From an uncultured Eubacteriales bacterium (lineage in GTDB: Bacteria; Bacillota; Clostridia; Christensenellales; Aristaeellaceae), in the NCBI GenBank assembly GCA_902793325.1, contig CADBCY010000010.1, forward strand, positions 1-64,000: a stretch of DNA of 64,000 nucleotides, read 5' to 3'. Under the pieces are notes generated by a model. That model was not told the origin of the DNA and did no database searches. It worked only from the letters and a program-made list of their open reading frames with translations. The number at the start of each line of letters is the position of its first letter. The stretch's first letter is position 1. The position numbers and the translations under genes are program-made. Positions 28,478 to 37,367 of the stretch are shown here, in pieces.

Positions 28478-29305
28478 TCAGCCCTTCACCGCGCCGGCGG
28501 TGAGGCCGCTCATGAACTGCTTCTGCATGGACAGGTAGAGTATGATGATCGGCACGGAGGCCAGGATCACGTTGGCGAACACGAGGTTCCACTGGGACGT
28601 GTAGGCGCCGATGGCGTTGTAGATGCCGGTGGTGATCGTGCGCCCCGCCGTGGAGCCGAGGATGTACATGGGGTTCAGGAAGTCGTTCCAGATCCACATG
28701 CCCATCAGGATCACGGCCGTCGCCGTGCAGGGCTTGAGCAGCGGGAAGATGATGCGGAAGAATATGGTGATCGTGTTGGCCCCGTCGATGTACGCCGACT
28801 CGTCCAGGCTGACGGGGATGGAATTGATGAAGCCGGTGTAGAGGAATATGGTGGTGCTGAAGTACGCGCCGCCGTAGAACATCAGCAGGCCCGACGGCTT
28901 GTACAGCAGGTGCAGCATGCTCAGCGTCTTGATGCTCGGCACCAGCGTGACCACCGGGGGCACCATAATGCCGATCAGCGCGAAGGCGTACAGGAACTTG
29001 CAGATGCCGTTGTTCCGGCGGATGATCACATACGCCGCGGTCGAAGAGATGAGGATCAGCATCGCCACGGAGCTGAACGTGATCAGTATGCTGGTGCCGT
29101 AGAGCGAGAGGATGTTGGAGGAGTGAAACGCCTCTACGAAGTTCTGCATCGTCGGATGGCTCGGCAGCGCCAGGGGGGACTTGAGGATGTCCGCGTAGGA
29201 CTTGAAAGAATTCACGACGGCGATGTACAGCGGGAACAGATAGACCAGCCCGAACACGGCGATCAGTATGCTGCGAATCCACTGTCCGATTCCACGCTTA
29301 TTCAT
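28478..29305 (-). CDS. Carbohydrate ABC transporter permease, MalG/CUT1 type
   Basis: A 275-residue inner-membrane permease with about six helices, the first at residues 10-32 and the last ending near 262. The EAA loop appears as LDESAYIDGANTITIFFRIIFPLLKP (in part), which contacts the ATPase. It belongs to the sugar uptake CUT1 group. GAGGTGA lies at the end of the upstream permease gene and the ATG is one base after that stop. No ATPase gene is in the operon, so a shared multi-sugar ATPase (MsmX-like) elsewhere is expected. Confidence 0.92.
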   Translation of the reverse strand: MNKRGIGQWIRSILIAVFGLVYLFPLYIAVVNSFKSYADILKSPLALPSHPTMQNFVEAFHSSNILSLYGTSILITFSSVAMLILISSTAAYVIIRRNNGICKFLYAFALIGIMVPPVVTLVPSIKTLSMLHLLYKPSGLLMFYGGAYFSTTIFLYTGFINSIPVSLDESAYIDGANTITIFFRIIFPLLKPCTATAVILMGMWIWNDFLNPMYILGSTAGRTITTGIYNAIGAYTSQWNLVFANVILASVPIIILYLSMQKQFMSGLTAGAVKG

Positions 29306-29306
29306 G

Positions 29307-30176
29307 TCAGTATTTCACCTCGCGTCTCTTGGTAATGCTGAGCTGCAACGCGGATACGATGACGATCAGTATGAAGAGCACCAGTATGATGGCGGAGGAA
29401 TAGCCGCGGCGGTTGTACTCAAAGGCCTTCTCCACGGAGAGCAGCGTGATGGTCTGCGTCGCGCCGCCGGGGCCGCCGCCGGTGATGACCTTCACGTGGT
29501 CGTACTGCTTCAGCCCGCCCGCCATGGAGAGGATGCTGTTGATGGTGATGCCGGGCATCATCAGCGGCAGCGTGATCTTGAAGAAGCGCTGCACGCCGTT
29601 CGCGCCGTCCACCTCGGCGGCCTCCATCAGCTCCGTGGGAATGGTGTTGAGCGTCGCCACGTAGATGACCAGGAACAACCCCAGTCCGTTCCAGGAGATG
29701 ATGATGGAGATCATCACGATCGTGCGCAGGGGCGTCGCGTAGAAGTCGATGGGGGACAGGCCCAGCGCGCCAAGCAGGATGTTGATGACGCCGCCGTCGG
29801 TCTGCATGATGTAGGACCAGATGAAGGCCACGACGACGCTGCTGAGCACCGTGGGCACGAAGATCGCGCTCTTGGTGAAGGCGCACACGCGGTTCTTGCG
29901 GTTCAGTATGACCGCCAGCAGCACGCCCAGCACGTTGTAGATCAGCACGGTGATCACGGTGATAATCAGCGTTACCTTCAGCGCGTTGTAGAAGTCGGCG
30001 TCCGCGAACAGCCGGACGAAGTTCTTGAAGCCGATCATCTTGAACTTCTTGCTGATGCCGTCCCAGTTGGTGAAGCTGTAAAAGAAACACATACCCAGCG
30101 GGATGATCATGAAGATGGTGTAGATCAGATAGCCCGGCGCAACCAGCAGGGTATCATGCAGCTTGTTATGCTTCAA
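29307..30176 (-). CDS. Carbohydrate ABC transporter permease, MalF/CUT1 type
   Basis: A 289-residue permease with six helices. The EAA loop is MEAAEVDGANGVQRFFKITL. The first codon is TTG (complement of 30174-30176) with AAGGGGG seven bases upstream; no ATG is available before residue 23, so TTG is likely real. Partner of the MalG-type permease downstream and of the binding protein upstream. Confidence 0.92.
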   Translation of the reverse strand: MKHNKLHDTLLVAPGYLIYTIFMIIPLGMCFFYSFTNWDGISKKFKMIGFKNFVRLFADADFYNALKVTLIITVITVLIYNVLGVLLAVILNRKNRVCAFTKSAIFVPTVLSSVVVAFIWSYIMQTDGGVINILLGALGLSPIDFYATPLRTIVMISIIISWNGLGLFLVIYVATLNTIPTELMEAAEVDGANGVQRFFKITLPLMMPGITINSILSMAGGLKQYDHVKVITGGGPGGATQTITLLSVEKAFEYNRRGYSSAIILVLFILIVIVSALQLSITKRREVKY

Positions 30177-30194
30177 TTTGCGCAGCCCCCTTAT

Positions 30195-30230
30195 GAAAAG
30201 GGAGGGGTATCCCTGACGTCTACCCCTCCC
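30195..30230 (-). terminator. Intercistronic hairpin between binding protein and permeases
   Basis: On the minus strand a 10-bp perfect stem (30200-30209 with 30221-30230), 11-base loop, then TTTTC. In an operon this would let only part of the transcripts pass into the permease genes or protect the binding-protein mRNA, giving more binding protein than permease. Confidence 0.75.
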
Positions 30231-30258
30231 GTATGATGCCTTTCAGCCGTCGAGCCGG

Positions 30259-31518
30259 TTATGCGGCGTCGTCGATGGCTTCCTTGGCGATCTCCCACTC
30301 CTCGTCGAAGGCGTCCAGCTCGGAGGCGACGTCTGCGCCGATGGCGATGTTCTGGGTCATCTTGTTGGTGAAGTAATCCTTGAGGCCCGGCAGGAAGGCG
30401 TCGTCGCCGGTCATGCTCTCAAAGCCCTCGACCTCCTGCATAGTGGAGATCTGCTCCTCCATGTTCTTGCGCAGCGGGATCATCTCGTACTCGACGGTCT
30501 CCTTGGTGGTGCTGAACAGCTGCTCGGACTTCAGGAACTCGCCGTAGAGCTCCTTGTCGGTGAAGAAGAAGTGGATGAAGTCCTTGCAGACCTCGGGGTA
30601 CTTGGTGTCCGCGCCGATGGACAGGCCCTCGTTGACGAACACGGAGACCACGTTGGCGTCCTCGTCGCCGGGGATCGGGAACCAGCCGACCTCGAAGTCC
30701 TGCTCGGCCTTGGCGACCTCGGCGTTGACCCAGGAACCGATGGGCAGCATGGCGGCCTTGCCGGTGAAGAACTGCTCGAGCATCTGGGTGTAGGTGAGGC
30801 CGGTGATGTTGGGGCCGGCGTACTTGGTGCAGATGGTCTGGTACTTCTCCATGGCCTTCACCAGGTCGGGGTTGTTGAACTTCACTTCATCCGCGTTGCG
30901 CTTGGCGCCCCAGTGCGGATCCTTGGCCAGCAGGTCGGTGCCGGCGAACATGTTGGCGAGCTGTCCCTGCGGCCAGCCGTCCTTCAGGCCGATGGAGAAG
31001 GGGATGATGCCCGCCTCGAGCAGCTTGTCGCTGGCGTCGATCATCTCCTGATAGGTCTGGGGCACTTCGATGCCGTTGGCGGCGAACATGTCCTTGTTGT
31101 AGAACACGCCGATGATCTGCTTCTTGTAGTTGGCAACGTACTGCTTGCCGTCGATCTTGCCGACGTTGGGGTCGGTCAGGTAGTCCAGGTCGCCCTCGTC
31201 GAAGGCCAGCAGCGCGCCGGAGGGAACGAAGTCCGCGGGGTTCTGCATGACCATGATGTCCGGGAACTGGTCGGTGGCCAGCAGGGTCTTCTCGTACTGA
31301 GGCAGGGTGACGTTGGAAGACGGGTTGCCGATGATCTCAACCTTCACGTCCGGGTTCGCGGCCATGTAGCGGTCGGCGATGGACTGCCAGAACTCCAGCG
31401 GAAGCTGCGGCTGGATGTTCACGCAGAACACGATCTTGGTCTCGTCCGCGGCAAAGGCGGTGCACACCGTTCCGCAAACCAGGAGTACGCAAATGATGAG
31501 TGACAGAAGCTTCTTCAT
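30259..31518 (-). CDS. Sugar ABC transporter substrate-binding protein
   Basis: A 419-residue extracellular solute-binding protein (family 1). The start MKKLLSLIICVLL has AGGGAGAG upstream. Signal peptide to about residue 24 (CTAFA); the cysteines are not in a clear lipobox, which is unusual for a Gram-positive binding protein, though LLVCGTVC could be read as a poor one. The body starts TKIVFCVNIQPQLPLEFWQ and shows the typical two-lobe pattern. It sits with the YesM/YesN pair and an alpha-galactosidase, so an alpha-galactoside is the probable ligand. Confidence 0.9.
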   Translation of the reverse strand: MKKLLSLIICVLLVCGTVCTAFAADETKIVFCVNIQPQLPLEFWQSIADRYMAANPDVKVEIIGNPSSNVTLPQYEKTLLATDQFPDIMVMQNPADFVPSGALLAFDEGDLDYLTDPNVGKIDGKQYVANYKKQIIGVFYNKDMFAANGIEVPQTYQEMIDASDKLLEAGIIPFSIGLKDGWPQGQLANMFAGTDLLAKDPHWGAKRNADEVKFNNPDLVKAMEKYQTICTKYAGPNITGLTYTQMLEQFFTGKAAMLPIGSWVNAEVAKAEQDFEVGWFPIPGDEDANVVSVFVNEGLSIGADTKYPEVCKDFIHFFFTDKELYGEFLKSEQLFSTTKETVEYEMIPLRKNMEEQISTMQEVEGFESMTGDDAFLPGLKDYFTNKMTQNIAIGADVASELDAFDEEWEIAKEAIDDAA

Positions 31519-31570
31519 GTTGACTCTCCCTTTCCGTTCTTGATTGTGGCGCTCTGCGCCCGACAATCTG

Positions 31571-31599
31571 ATTATATTTCAACTCATCATTGTGTACAA
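31571..31599 (-). promoter_or_regulatory. Promoter of the sugar transporter operon
   Basis: Minus strand TTGTAC (complement of 31594-31599), 17 bases, TATAAT (complement of 31571-31576). The -35 lies in a short inverted repeat (ATTGT-GT-ACAAT, 31589-31600), a possible site for the adjacent AraC-type regulator. Confidence 0.65.
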
Positions 31600-31631
31600 T
31601 GTGCAAAATTCTTGATTATGGTATAAAATTC

Positions 31632-33188
31632 TCAGTTTCTCAAATCCGTCGGGGTAATGCCGGTCACCTTCTTGAAGATCTTCAGGAAATAGTGGTAGTC
31701 GGTGAAGCCCACCCGCTCGGCGACCTCGTACACCTTCAGCGTCGGGTTGGCGAGCAGCCGCTGGGCCTCGCGGATGCGCAGCGCGTTGACGTAGTCGGTG
31801 AACGCGCTGCCGGTCTCCTTGCGAAACACCTGGCCCAGGTAGGATGTGTTGATGTGGCAGTCCGCCGCGACCTGCTTGAGCGTCACGCCCTCGCGATAGT
31901 GCTCGGAGATGTAGGCCACGGCCAGACCGACCACGGACGTGTTCCGGCCGAGCACCGCCGCGTTCCGGGAGAACACCTCGTCGCAGAGCTGGAACAGCCA
32001 GCTTCGCATGTCGGCGTAGCGGTGCAGCGTGAACAGCTGCGCGTAGTTGAAGTCGACGGGCTCCCTGAAGGCGTTCATGCTGCCGTAGATCTCCCGGAAG
32101 CAGTCGGTGATCCGCACGGCGACGTGCATGAGCAGGTTGCACGCCTGGTTCAGCGAGGGCGCCGCCTCCGACATCAGCGCGTCCAGCTCGCGGGAGAGCT
32201 CGTCCTTCAGCGCCGCCGGGTCGCCCCGCCGGATGCAGTTCTTGATTTTCTCGAAGTCGATCCGGTCGAAGACGTGGGCCGGCATCGACGCCTCCGGCAC
32301 GCCGTCGTACCATATGACGCCGCTGTTTTTCAGGAAGGCCCCGTACTCCAGGCTCTCCTTCGCGCTCTGGTAGGAGCGCGGGATGTCCTCAATGCGCTCC
32401 GTGGGCCGCCCCACGCCGATCATCAGCGCCAGGTCGCGTTCGCCCGCCGACCGGGCCGCGATCATCTCCAGCGCGCGCTGCAGCTCCATGCGGCAGTCCG
32501 GCGAGCCGTCGGACATCGCCAGCAGCGCGGGGTTGCCGTCGCCGTCGATGAAGGCGATCAGCCGGTCCCCGGGCAGGCTGTCCGCCATGTCGCGCATCAG
32601 GTCGCGGTTGAGCTGTTCGCGCCGGCCGGCCGGGAGCTGGCGGTTCATGGCGCAGACCGCGCACAGGTACGCCTCGGCGCGGATCGGGAGGTTCAGGAAG
32701 TCCGCCTTCTCCTTCAGCTCCTCGGCGCTGATGTTGCCGGCGACCAGGCGGCGCAGCGTGTTCGAGCGCAGCAGCTCGCTGCCCTGGCGGATCTGCTGGT
32801 CGACGACGGCCTCCTTTTCGATCTCGGTCACGGCGTTCTTCAGGTTGGAGATCAGCTCGTCGTTGTCGATGGGCTTGAGCAGGTAGTTGTCCACGCCCAG
32901 GCGGATGGCGGCCTTCAGGTAATCGTAGTCGCTGTAGCCGCTGAGGATCGTGATTTTCACGTCGAAGTCGAGCTTCTTGACCTCCTGGATCAGTTGGATG
33001 CCGTCCATGTCCGGCATGCGGATGTCCGTAATCAGGATCTCGGGGCGGATGGCGCGGATCAGCTTCAGCGCCTCGATGCCGTCGGCGGCCTCGCCCGCCA
33101 CCTCGAGCCCCAGGCTGTCCCACTCGATGGTCTCGCGGAGGCCCTTGCGGATGACGGGCTCGTCATCCACGATGATTACTCTGTACAT
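31632..33188 (-). CDS. AraC-type response regulator (YesN-like)
   Basis: A 518-residue cytoplasmic regulator. REC domain 1-120 with acidic pocket DD8-9, phospho-Asp55 in ILITDIRMPDMDG, and LKPI. A long middle region (about 150-410) is typical of YesN proteins. Two helix-turn-helix units of AraC type end the protein (about 420-518: VTLKQVAADCHINTSYLGQVF, ending GITPTDLRN). It overlaps the kinase gene by 26 bases, which couples their translation. It probably activates the sugar transporter operon just downstream. Confidence 0.93.
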   Translation of the reverse strand: MYRVIIVDDEPVIRKGLRETIEWDSLGLEVAGEAADGIEALKLIRAIRPEILITDIRMPDMDGIQLIQEVKKLDFDVKITILSGYSDYDYLKAAIRLGVDNYLLKPIDNDELISNLKNAVTEIEKEAVVDQQIRQGSELLRSNTLRRLVAGNISAEELKEKADFLNLPIRAEAYLCAVCAMNRQLPAGRREQLNRDLMRDMADSLPGDRLIAFIDGDGNPALLAMSDGSPDCRMELQRALEMIAARSAGERDLALMIGVGRPTERIEDIPRSYQSAKESLEYGAFLKNSGVIWYDGVPEASMPAHVFDRIDFEKIKNCIRRGDPAALKDELSRELDALMSEAAPSLNQACNLLMHVAVRITDCFREIYGSMNAFREPVDFNYAQLFTLHRYADMRSWLFQLCDEVFSRNAAVLGRNTSVVGLAVAYISEHYREGVTLKQVAADCHINTSYLGQVFRKETGSAFTDYVNALRIREAQRLLANPTLKVYEVAERVGFTDYHYFLKIFKKVTGITPTDLRN

Positions 33189-35004
33189 ATGCTTCCAGCT
33201 CCTCCCTTCTCCTGGCGGGCATGACGATGCTGACCGCGGTGCGCACGCCGGGCTCGCTCTCGATCGTCAGGCCGTACGGCTCGCCGAACAGTATGCGAAT
33301 GCGCTGGTGCACGTTGCTCAGGCCGATGCTGTACTCGTCCCCGGACTCCGCCTCGGGCCGGTCGAGCTGTTCCTCGATGCGCCGGACGGTCTCGGCGTCC
33401 ATGCCACGGCCGTTGTCGGCGACGGCGATCACCAGCGTGCCCTCGGGCGCCTCCCGCGCCTCGATCGAGATGATACCGCCGGAGGACACCCCCTTCTGGC
33501 CGTGCTTGATGGCGTTCTCCACCAGCGGCTGCAATATGAACTTCGGCACGCCCAGCGCCAGCAGCTTTTGGGGCACGTCCGTCACCACGTCGAAGGCGTC
33601 GGCGTAGCGGATCTTCTGCAGCTCCACGAACGCGCCGGCGTAGTCGATCTCCTCGCGCAGCTCCACGAACAGCCCGCGCGTCTTGATGTTCCAGCGGAAC
33701 AGGTTGCCCAGGATGTGGATCATCTTCGCGGTCTCCGCGTCCCGGTTCATCAGCGCGTTGACCCGTATTGATTCCAGCGTGTTGAACAGGAAGTGCGGGT
33801 TGATCTGCGCCTGCAGCGCCTTCAGCTCCGCCGTCTTGGACTGGAGCTGGTACACGTAGGCGATCTGGATGTGCTTGTCCAGGCGGGTGATCATGTTGTT
33901 GAAGCTCTGCTCCAGGTAGCCGATCTCATCCTTGGCGCGCACCTGCGAGTATTCGTTGAACTCGCCGCGCTCCAGATCCCGCATCTTCCGCGCGAGCCGT
34001 TCGATCCGCCGGGAGAACAGCATGGCGGACAGCAGGCTGATCACCAGCGCCGCCAGCACGCACACCACCAGGATGCCGTACAGGCTCCGGCGGATGGCGC
34101 TCGCCTCCCTGCGGATCACGTCGCGGTCGACGATGTTCACGAACCGGTAGCCGGTCCGCGCGGAGACCTGCGCGTTGACGACGTACTCGCCGTTCGACTC
34201 CGCGGCGTCGAGGTCCGCGATGCGGTACTTCTCCCCGTCGAACGGCTGCCCGGTGCTCCCACCCGAGGAATCGAACAGCGTCGTGCCGTTCCGATCCACC
34301 ACGAACAGCGTGCCGTTCAGGCTCTCGGCGCTCTGCAGGGCCTCCTTGAAGTGGTCCGCCCAGACGTTGACCACGATGTACCCCAGCGGGTGGTTGAAGC
34401 GCACGGCGTTCGCGTCGAACAGGTAGATGCAGTACGACAGGACCGAGTAGTTGTTGACGCTGCTGGAGTTGATGTAGCGGGGGATGTGGTTGGGGATCAT
34501 GCGCAGCGCGTTGTCGATCTCCCCGCCCGGCAGGCCCTCGCTCCAGAAGTCGTAGTTCAGGGAGGTATCCCTGCCGGAGACGTTGGAGAAGAAGAACACG
34601 TCCCGGTCGCCGTAGTCCACGATGAAGATGTCGGAGATGAAGGCGTTGGCGCTGCAGATGTCCCGCAGGTAGCCGGAGATGACCTCCCGCTTGGTCTTGC
34701 GGTTCAGCGTCTCCAGCCTGCGCGGGTTCAGGTAGTCCATGATGCTGTCGTTGCCGTAGTAGCTCAGCGGCATGTACAGCTGGGCGAAGATGTTCTGGAT
34801 GGTCTTGTACTTGCCGTCGCTGTAGTCCCGCACCTGGAGGACGATCTCGCGGCCGATCCGCGATTCCTTCTCCGTCAGCTTGCGCACGACCCAGGACACG
34901 GTGAACGTGGCCACCATGCCCACGCCGATCGCGATGACGAGGCAATAGGAGAGCATCATCTTGAAGAAGTAGCCTTTCACGAAATGCGGTTCACGCCTGG
35001 CCAT
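33163..35004 (-). CDS. Sensor histidine kinase (YesM-like)
   Basis: A 613-residue membrane kinase. Helix 1 at about 14-36, an extracellular sensor domain to about 295, helix 2 at about 300-325, then HAMP, and the LytS/YesM-type kinase with QINPHFLFNTLES (phospho-His404) and an HATPase region with VADNGRGMD. GAGGGGCGAGGA precedes the ATG. It follows the alpha-galactosidase gene by 66 bases. It should sense a sugar or a transporter state and phosphorylate the YesN-like regulator. Confidence 0.93.
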   Translation of the reverse strand: MARREPHFVKGYFFKMMLSYCLVIAIGVGMVATFTVSWVVRKLTEKESRIGREIVLQVRDYSDGKYKTIQNIFAQLYMPLSYYGNDSIMDYLNPRRLETLNRKTKREVISGYLRDICSANAFISDIFIVDYGDRDVFFFSNVSGRDTSLNYDFWSEGLPGGEIDNALRMIPNHIPRYINSSSVNNYSVLSYCIYLFDANAVRFNHPLGYIVVNVWADHFKEALQSAESLNGTLFVVDRNGTTLFDSSGGSTGQPFDGEKYRIADLDAAESNGEYVVNAQVSARTGYRFVNIVDRDVIRREASAIRRSLYGILVVCVLAALVISLLSAMLFSRRIERLARKMRDLERGEFNEYSQVRAKDEIGYLEQSFNNMITRLDKHIQIAYVYQLQSKTAELKALQAQINPHFLFNTLESIRVNALMNRDAETAKMIHILGNLFRWNIKTRGLFVELREEIDYAGAFVELQKIRYADAFDVVTDVPQKLLALGVPKFILQPLVENAIKHGQKGVSSGGIISIEAREAPEGTLVIAVADNGRGMDAETVRRIEEQLDRPEAESGDEYSIGLSNVHQRIRILFGEPYGLTIESEPGVRTAVSIVMPARRREELEAYVQSNHRG

Positions 35005-35070
35005 GTCCTCGCCCCTCGCCCGGAGTGTGCCTCCGTAATTCCATATTGTGCCGCCCGCGCCGCGCCCCCG

Positions 35071-37167
35071 TCACGGGACGCGCTTCAGCAGCACGGCAAA
35101 CGCGCTGTCCGCGGGCAGCTCCGCGCTCAGCGCGCCGCCCGAGAAGCCGACGGCCTCCGGCCGCTCCGCGAATACGTCCTCCACGGCGTAATCGCCCTCC
35201 ACGGGAAGCACAAGGCGCTCCGGCGCGCCGCCGAACAGGTGCGCCACGATCAGCTTGCGCCCGCCGTCCGGGGCGGTGCGCTCCACCGCCTGCCAGCCCG
35301 AGGGGTGGCGATAGCTCTCGATCTGCGGGCCGCGCCGCGCCGTGACGCCGTCGCGGATCACGCCCTCCGCGCGCCGGTAGAACGCGATGCCGCGCTCGAC
35401 GATCGCCCACTGCTCGCCGCTGAGCGCCTCCACGTCGCCCGACAGGCACATCACGCCGAGGAACGTCGCGGCGATGGACCACACCAGTCGCCGGGGCGAA
35501 TCGTCCCGGCGCAGCACCGCCCAGATCAGGCTCTGCTCCGGCAGTATTGCGCGGTGGAGGTTCGCCGCGATGACGGGCAGCTCGCGCTCCTCGTGGGCGT
35601 CCGTCGCCGACGCCAGCCGGCACAGCCCCAGGAAGGAAGGCTCCAGGCGATGCCCGCCCGACGCGCAGCTTTCGATCACGATGCCGGGGATGCGCGCCTG
35701 GATCTCGCGGAAGAAGTCCTGCGAGGCCGCGACGGTCGCGCGAAGGCCTTCGCCCAGGCTCTCCGCGCCGTCGCAGCCCACGCCGATCGACTCGTTGCAG
35801 TCGATCTTGAGGTATTCGAATCCATCCCGCGCCAGCCGCTCGACGACGTGCTCGCGCAGGTAATCGCGGACCCACGGGTCGCGCATGTCCCAGAAGCGGC
35901 GCACGCCCGCCGTCACCGGCGCGCCAAAGCGCGTCAACAGGTGCGCCGTGTGCGTCGAAAAGGCGTCGGATTCGCGCCCGCAGATCTCCGGCTCGAACCA
36001 GAGCCCCGGGCGCATGCCGGCCGCCCGGATCGCCCGCGCCGCCGCGCCGAGGCCGTCCGGGAACTGGTCGGGATTGACCCGCCAGTCGCCCATGTTGAGC
36101 TCCCAGCTCCGGCCCGCCTGCGCGTACCAGCCGCAGTCGATCACGAAGTAGTCGATATCCCTGCCCCGGAGCGCCGCCAGCATCGCCTCCAGCTTCCGCT
36201 GGCTCGGGCGGCCCCAGGTCGTGCAGAATTCGTTGAACACCACGGGCAGGCGCTCCGAACGCGGCAGCCGGGCCGTCGGGCGCTTCTGCATCCGCGTCAG
36301 GCGGGCGCACAGCGCGTCCAGGGTGCCAACGCACGCGGTCAGGTTCGCCGGGAGCGTCGAAAACGCCTCTCCCGGGCGGATCGACTTGGCCCAGTGCCCG
36401 AAGTCGTAATCCGCGAGCCCGCCCGACAGGCACAGGCCGTCGTCCCGGCGATAGACCTCGATCTGCCAGGACGCCGGCGCGTGCAGCTGGACGCCCCAGA
36501 ACACGCCGCGCTCCCGGTCCTCGACGGCGGCGAACGGGAACCAGCGGCGCACCGGCAGCGAGCCGACCTGGCCGAACTTCTCGCTGGCCGCGCCGTGGCC
36601 GGACCAGGAGGGCTCGAGCTGCAGGTCCTCGATGTCCTCGCTGACGAGCCTGCCCTCGTCGCTCCACTTGCTGCGCAGGCGGTGCAGCCGCAGCCGCCCC
36701 GGGGCGTCCGCCGCGCCGTAGGGCGTCAGGCCGGACAGGCTGAAGCTCGAGAGCATCTCCAGCACCACCGGCGCGTCGCCGCCGTTCTCGAACGTCGTCC
36801 ACACCTCCACGCCCTGCATCCCGCGGTCGTGGGCCAGGTGGTGGCGCAGGACGAGCCCGTCCGGCGCGGCTAGCGCGGTGACGATCTCCGTCCGCCCGTC
36901 CGCCCGGCGGACCTCCTGCTTATCAAACCGGAAGCGCCGCACGGACGCGCCGTTGCGCTGGGTGTGCCCGTTGGCGAAGCCAAAGGGAAAGTCGTCGCCG
37001 CGCAGCCGGAGCTGCACGAGCGAATCCACGCCCTGGCGCTTGTCCTGCCGCCGCGGCTCCAGGCCCGCGGGATTGAGCTCCAGGCCCACCGCGCCGTCTT
37101 CCTCCGACAGCCAGTAGCTCGCCTCCAGATCCCCCAGCGCCTCCATGCGCAAAAGCTTCCTCGCCAT
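35071..37167 (-). CDS. Alpha-galactosidase, glycoside hydrolase family 36
   Basis: A 698-residue enzyme without signal peptide, so it acts on imported sugar. The start MARKLLRMEALGD is chosen with AGGGGTGG upstream. The catalytic barrel shows YFVIDCGWYAQAG, the nucleophile Asp456 in YLKIDCNE, SCASGGHRLEPSFL, and the probable acid/base Asp523 in ASATDAHEE, 67 residues further as expected for the family. N-terminal beta domain about 1-300. It removes terminal alpha-1,6-galactose from melibiose or raffinose-type sugars. First gene of the alpha-galactoside locus. Confidence 0.9.
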   Translation of the reverse strand: MARKLLRMEALGDLEASYWLSEEDGAVGLELNPAGLEPRRQDKRQGVDSLVQLRLRGDDFPFGFANGHTQRNGASVRRFRFDKQEVRRADGRTEIVTALAAPDGLVLRHHLAHDRGMQGVEVWTTFENGGDAPVVLEMLSSFSLSGLTPYGAADAPGRLRLHRLRSKWSDEGRLVSEDIEDLQLEPSWSGHGAASEKFGQVGSLPVRRWFPFAAVEDRERGVFWGVQLHAPASWQIEVYRRDDGLCLSGGLADYDFGHWAKSIRPGEAFSTLPANLTACVGTLDALCARLTRMQKRPTARLPRSERLPVVFNEFCTTWGRPSQRKLEAMLAALRGRDIDYFVIDCGWYAQAGRSWELNMGDWRVNPDQFPDGLGAAARAIRAAGMRPGLWFEPEICGRESDAFSTHTAHLLTRFGAPVTAGVRRFWDMRDPWVRDYLREHVVERLARDGFEYLKIDCNESIGVGCDGAESLGEGLRATVAASQDFFREIQARIPGIVIESCASGGHRLEPSFLGLCRLASATDAHEERELPVIAANLHRAILPEQSLIWAVLRRDDSPRRLVWSIAATFLGVMCLSGDVEALSGEQWAIVERGIAFYRRAEGVIRDGVTARRGPQIESYRHPSGWQAVERTAPDGGRKLIVAHLFGGAPERLVLPVEGDYAVEDVFAERPEAVGFSGGALSAELPADSAFAVLLKRVP

Positions 37168-37228
37168 ACGACATCCACCCCTGATCCTCTCTTCGCCCGA
37201 CCGGAGCGGCCGCGCGCCTTTGACACGA

Positions 37229-37257
37229 ATTCTAACATATCGCCCTGAAAAGATCAA
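37229..37257 (-). promoter_or_regulatory. Promoter of the alpha-galactosidase gene
   Basis: Minus strand TTGATC (complement of 37252-37257), 17 bases, TAGAAT (complement of 37229-37234). Confidence 0.7.
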
Positions 37258-37314
37258 TCCCAAAGTTGCGCCGCCGCGGCGGGGAGGCGCTTCCTGCCGC
37301 AGACGTTTCCATAG

Positions 37315-37344
37315 AAAAGATCCCCGGCGCGAGGGCCGGGGATC
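37315..37344 (-). terminator. Terminator after the BMP-type binding protein gene
   Basis: Minus strand 10-bp perfect stem (37319-37328 with 37335-37344), 6-base loop, then TTTT (complement of 37315-37318). Lies in the 200-base gap before the alpha-galactosidase promoter. Confidence 0.8.
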
Positions 37345-37367
37345 GGGGTTTACCGGGTTGGGTTCGA

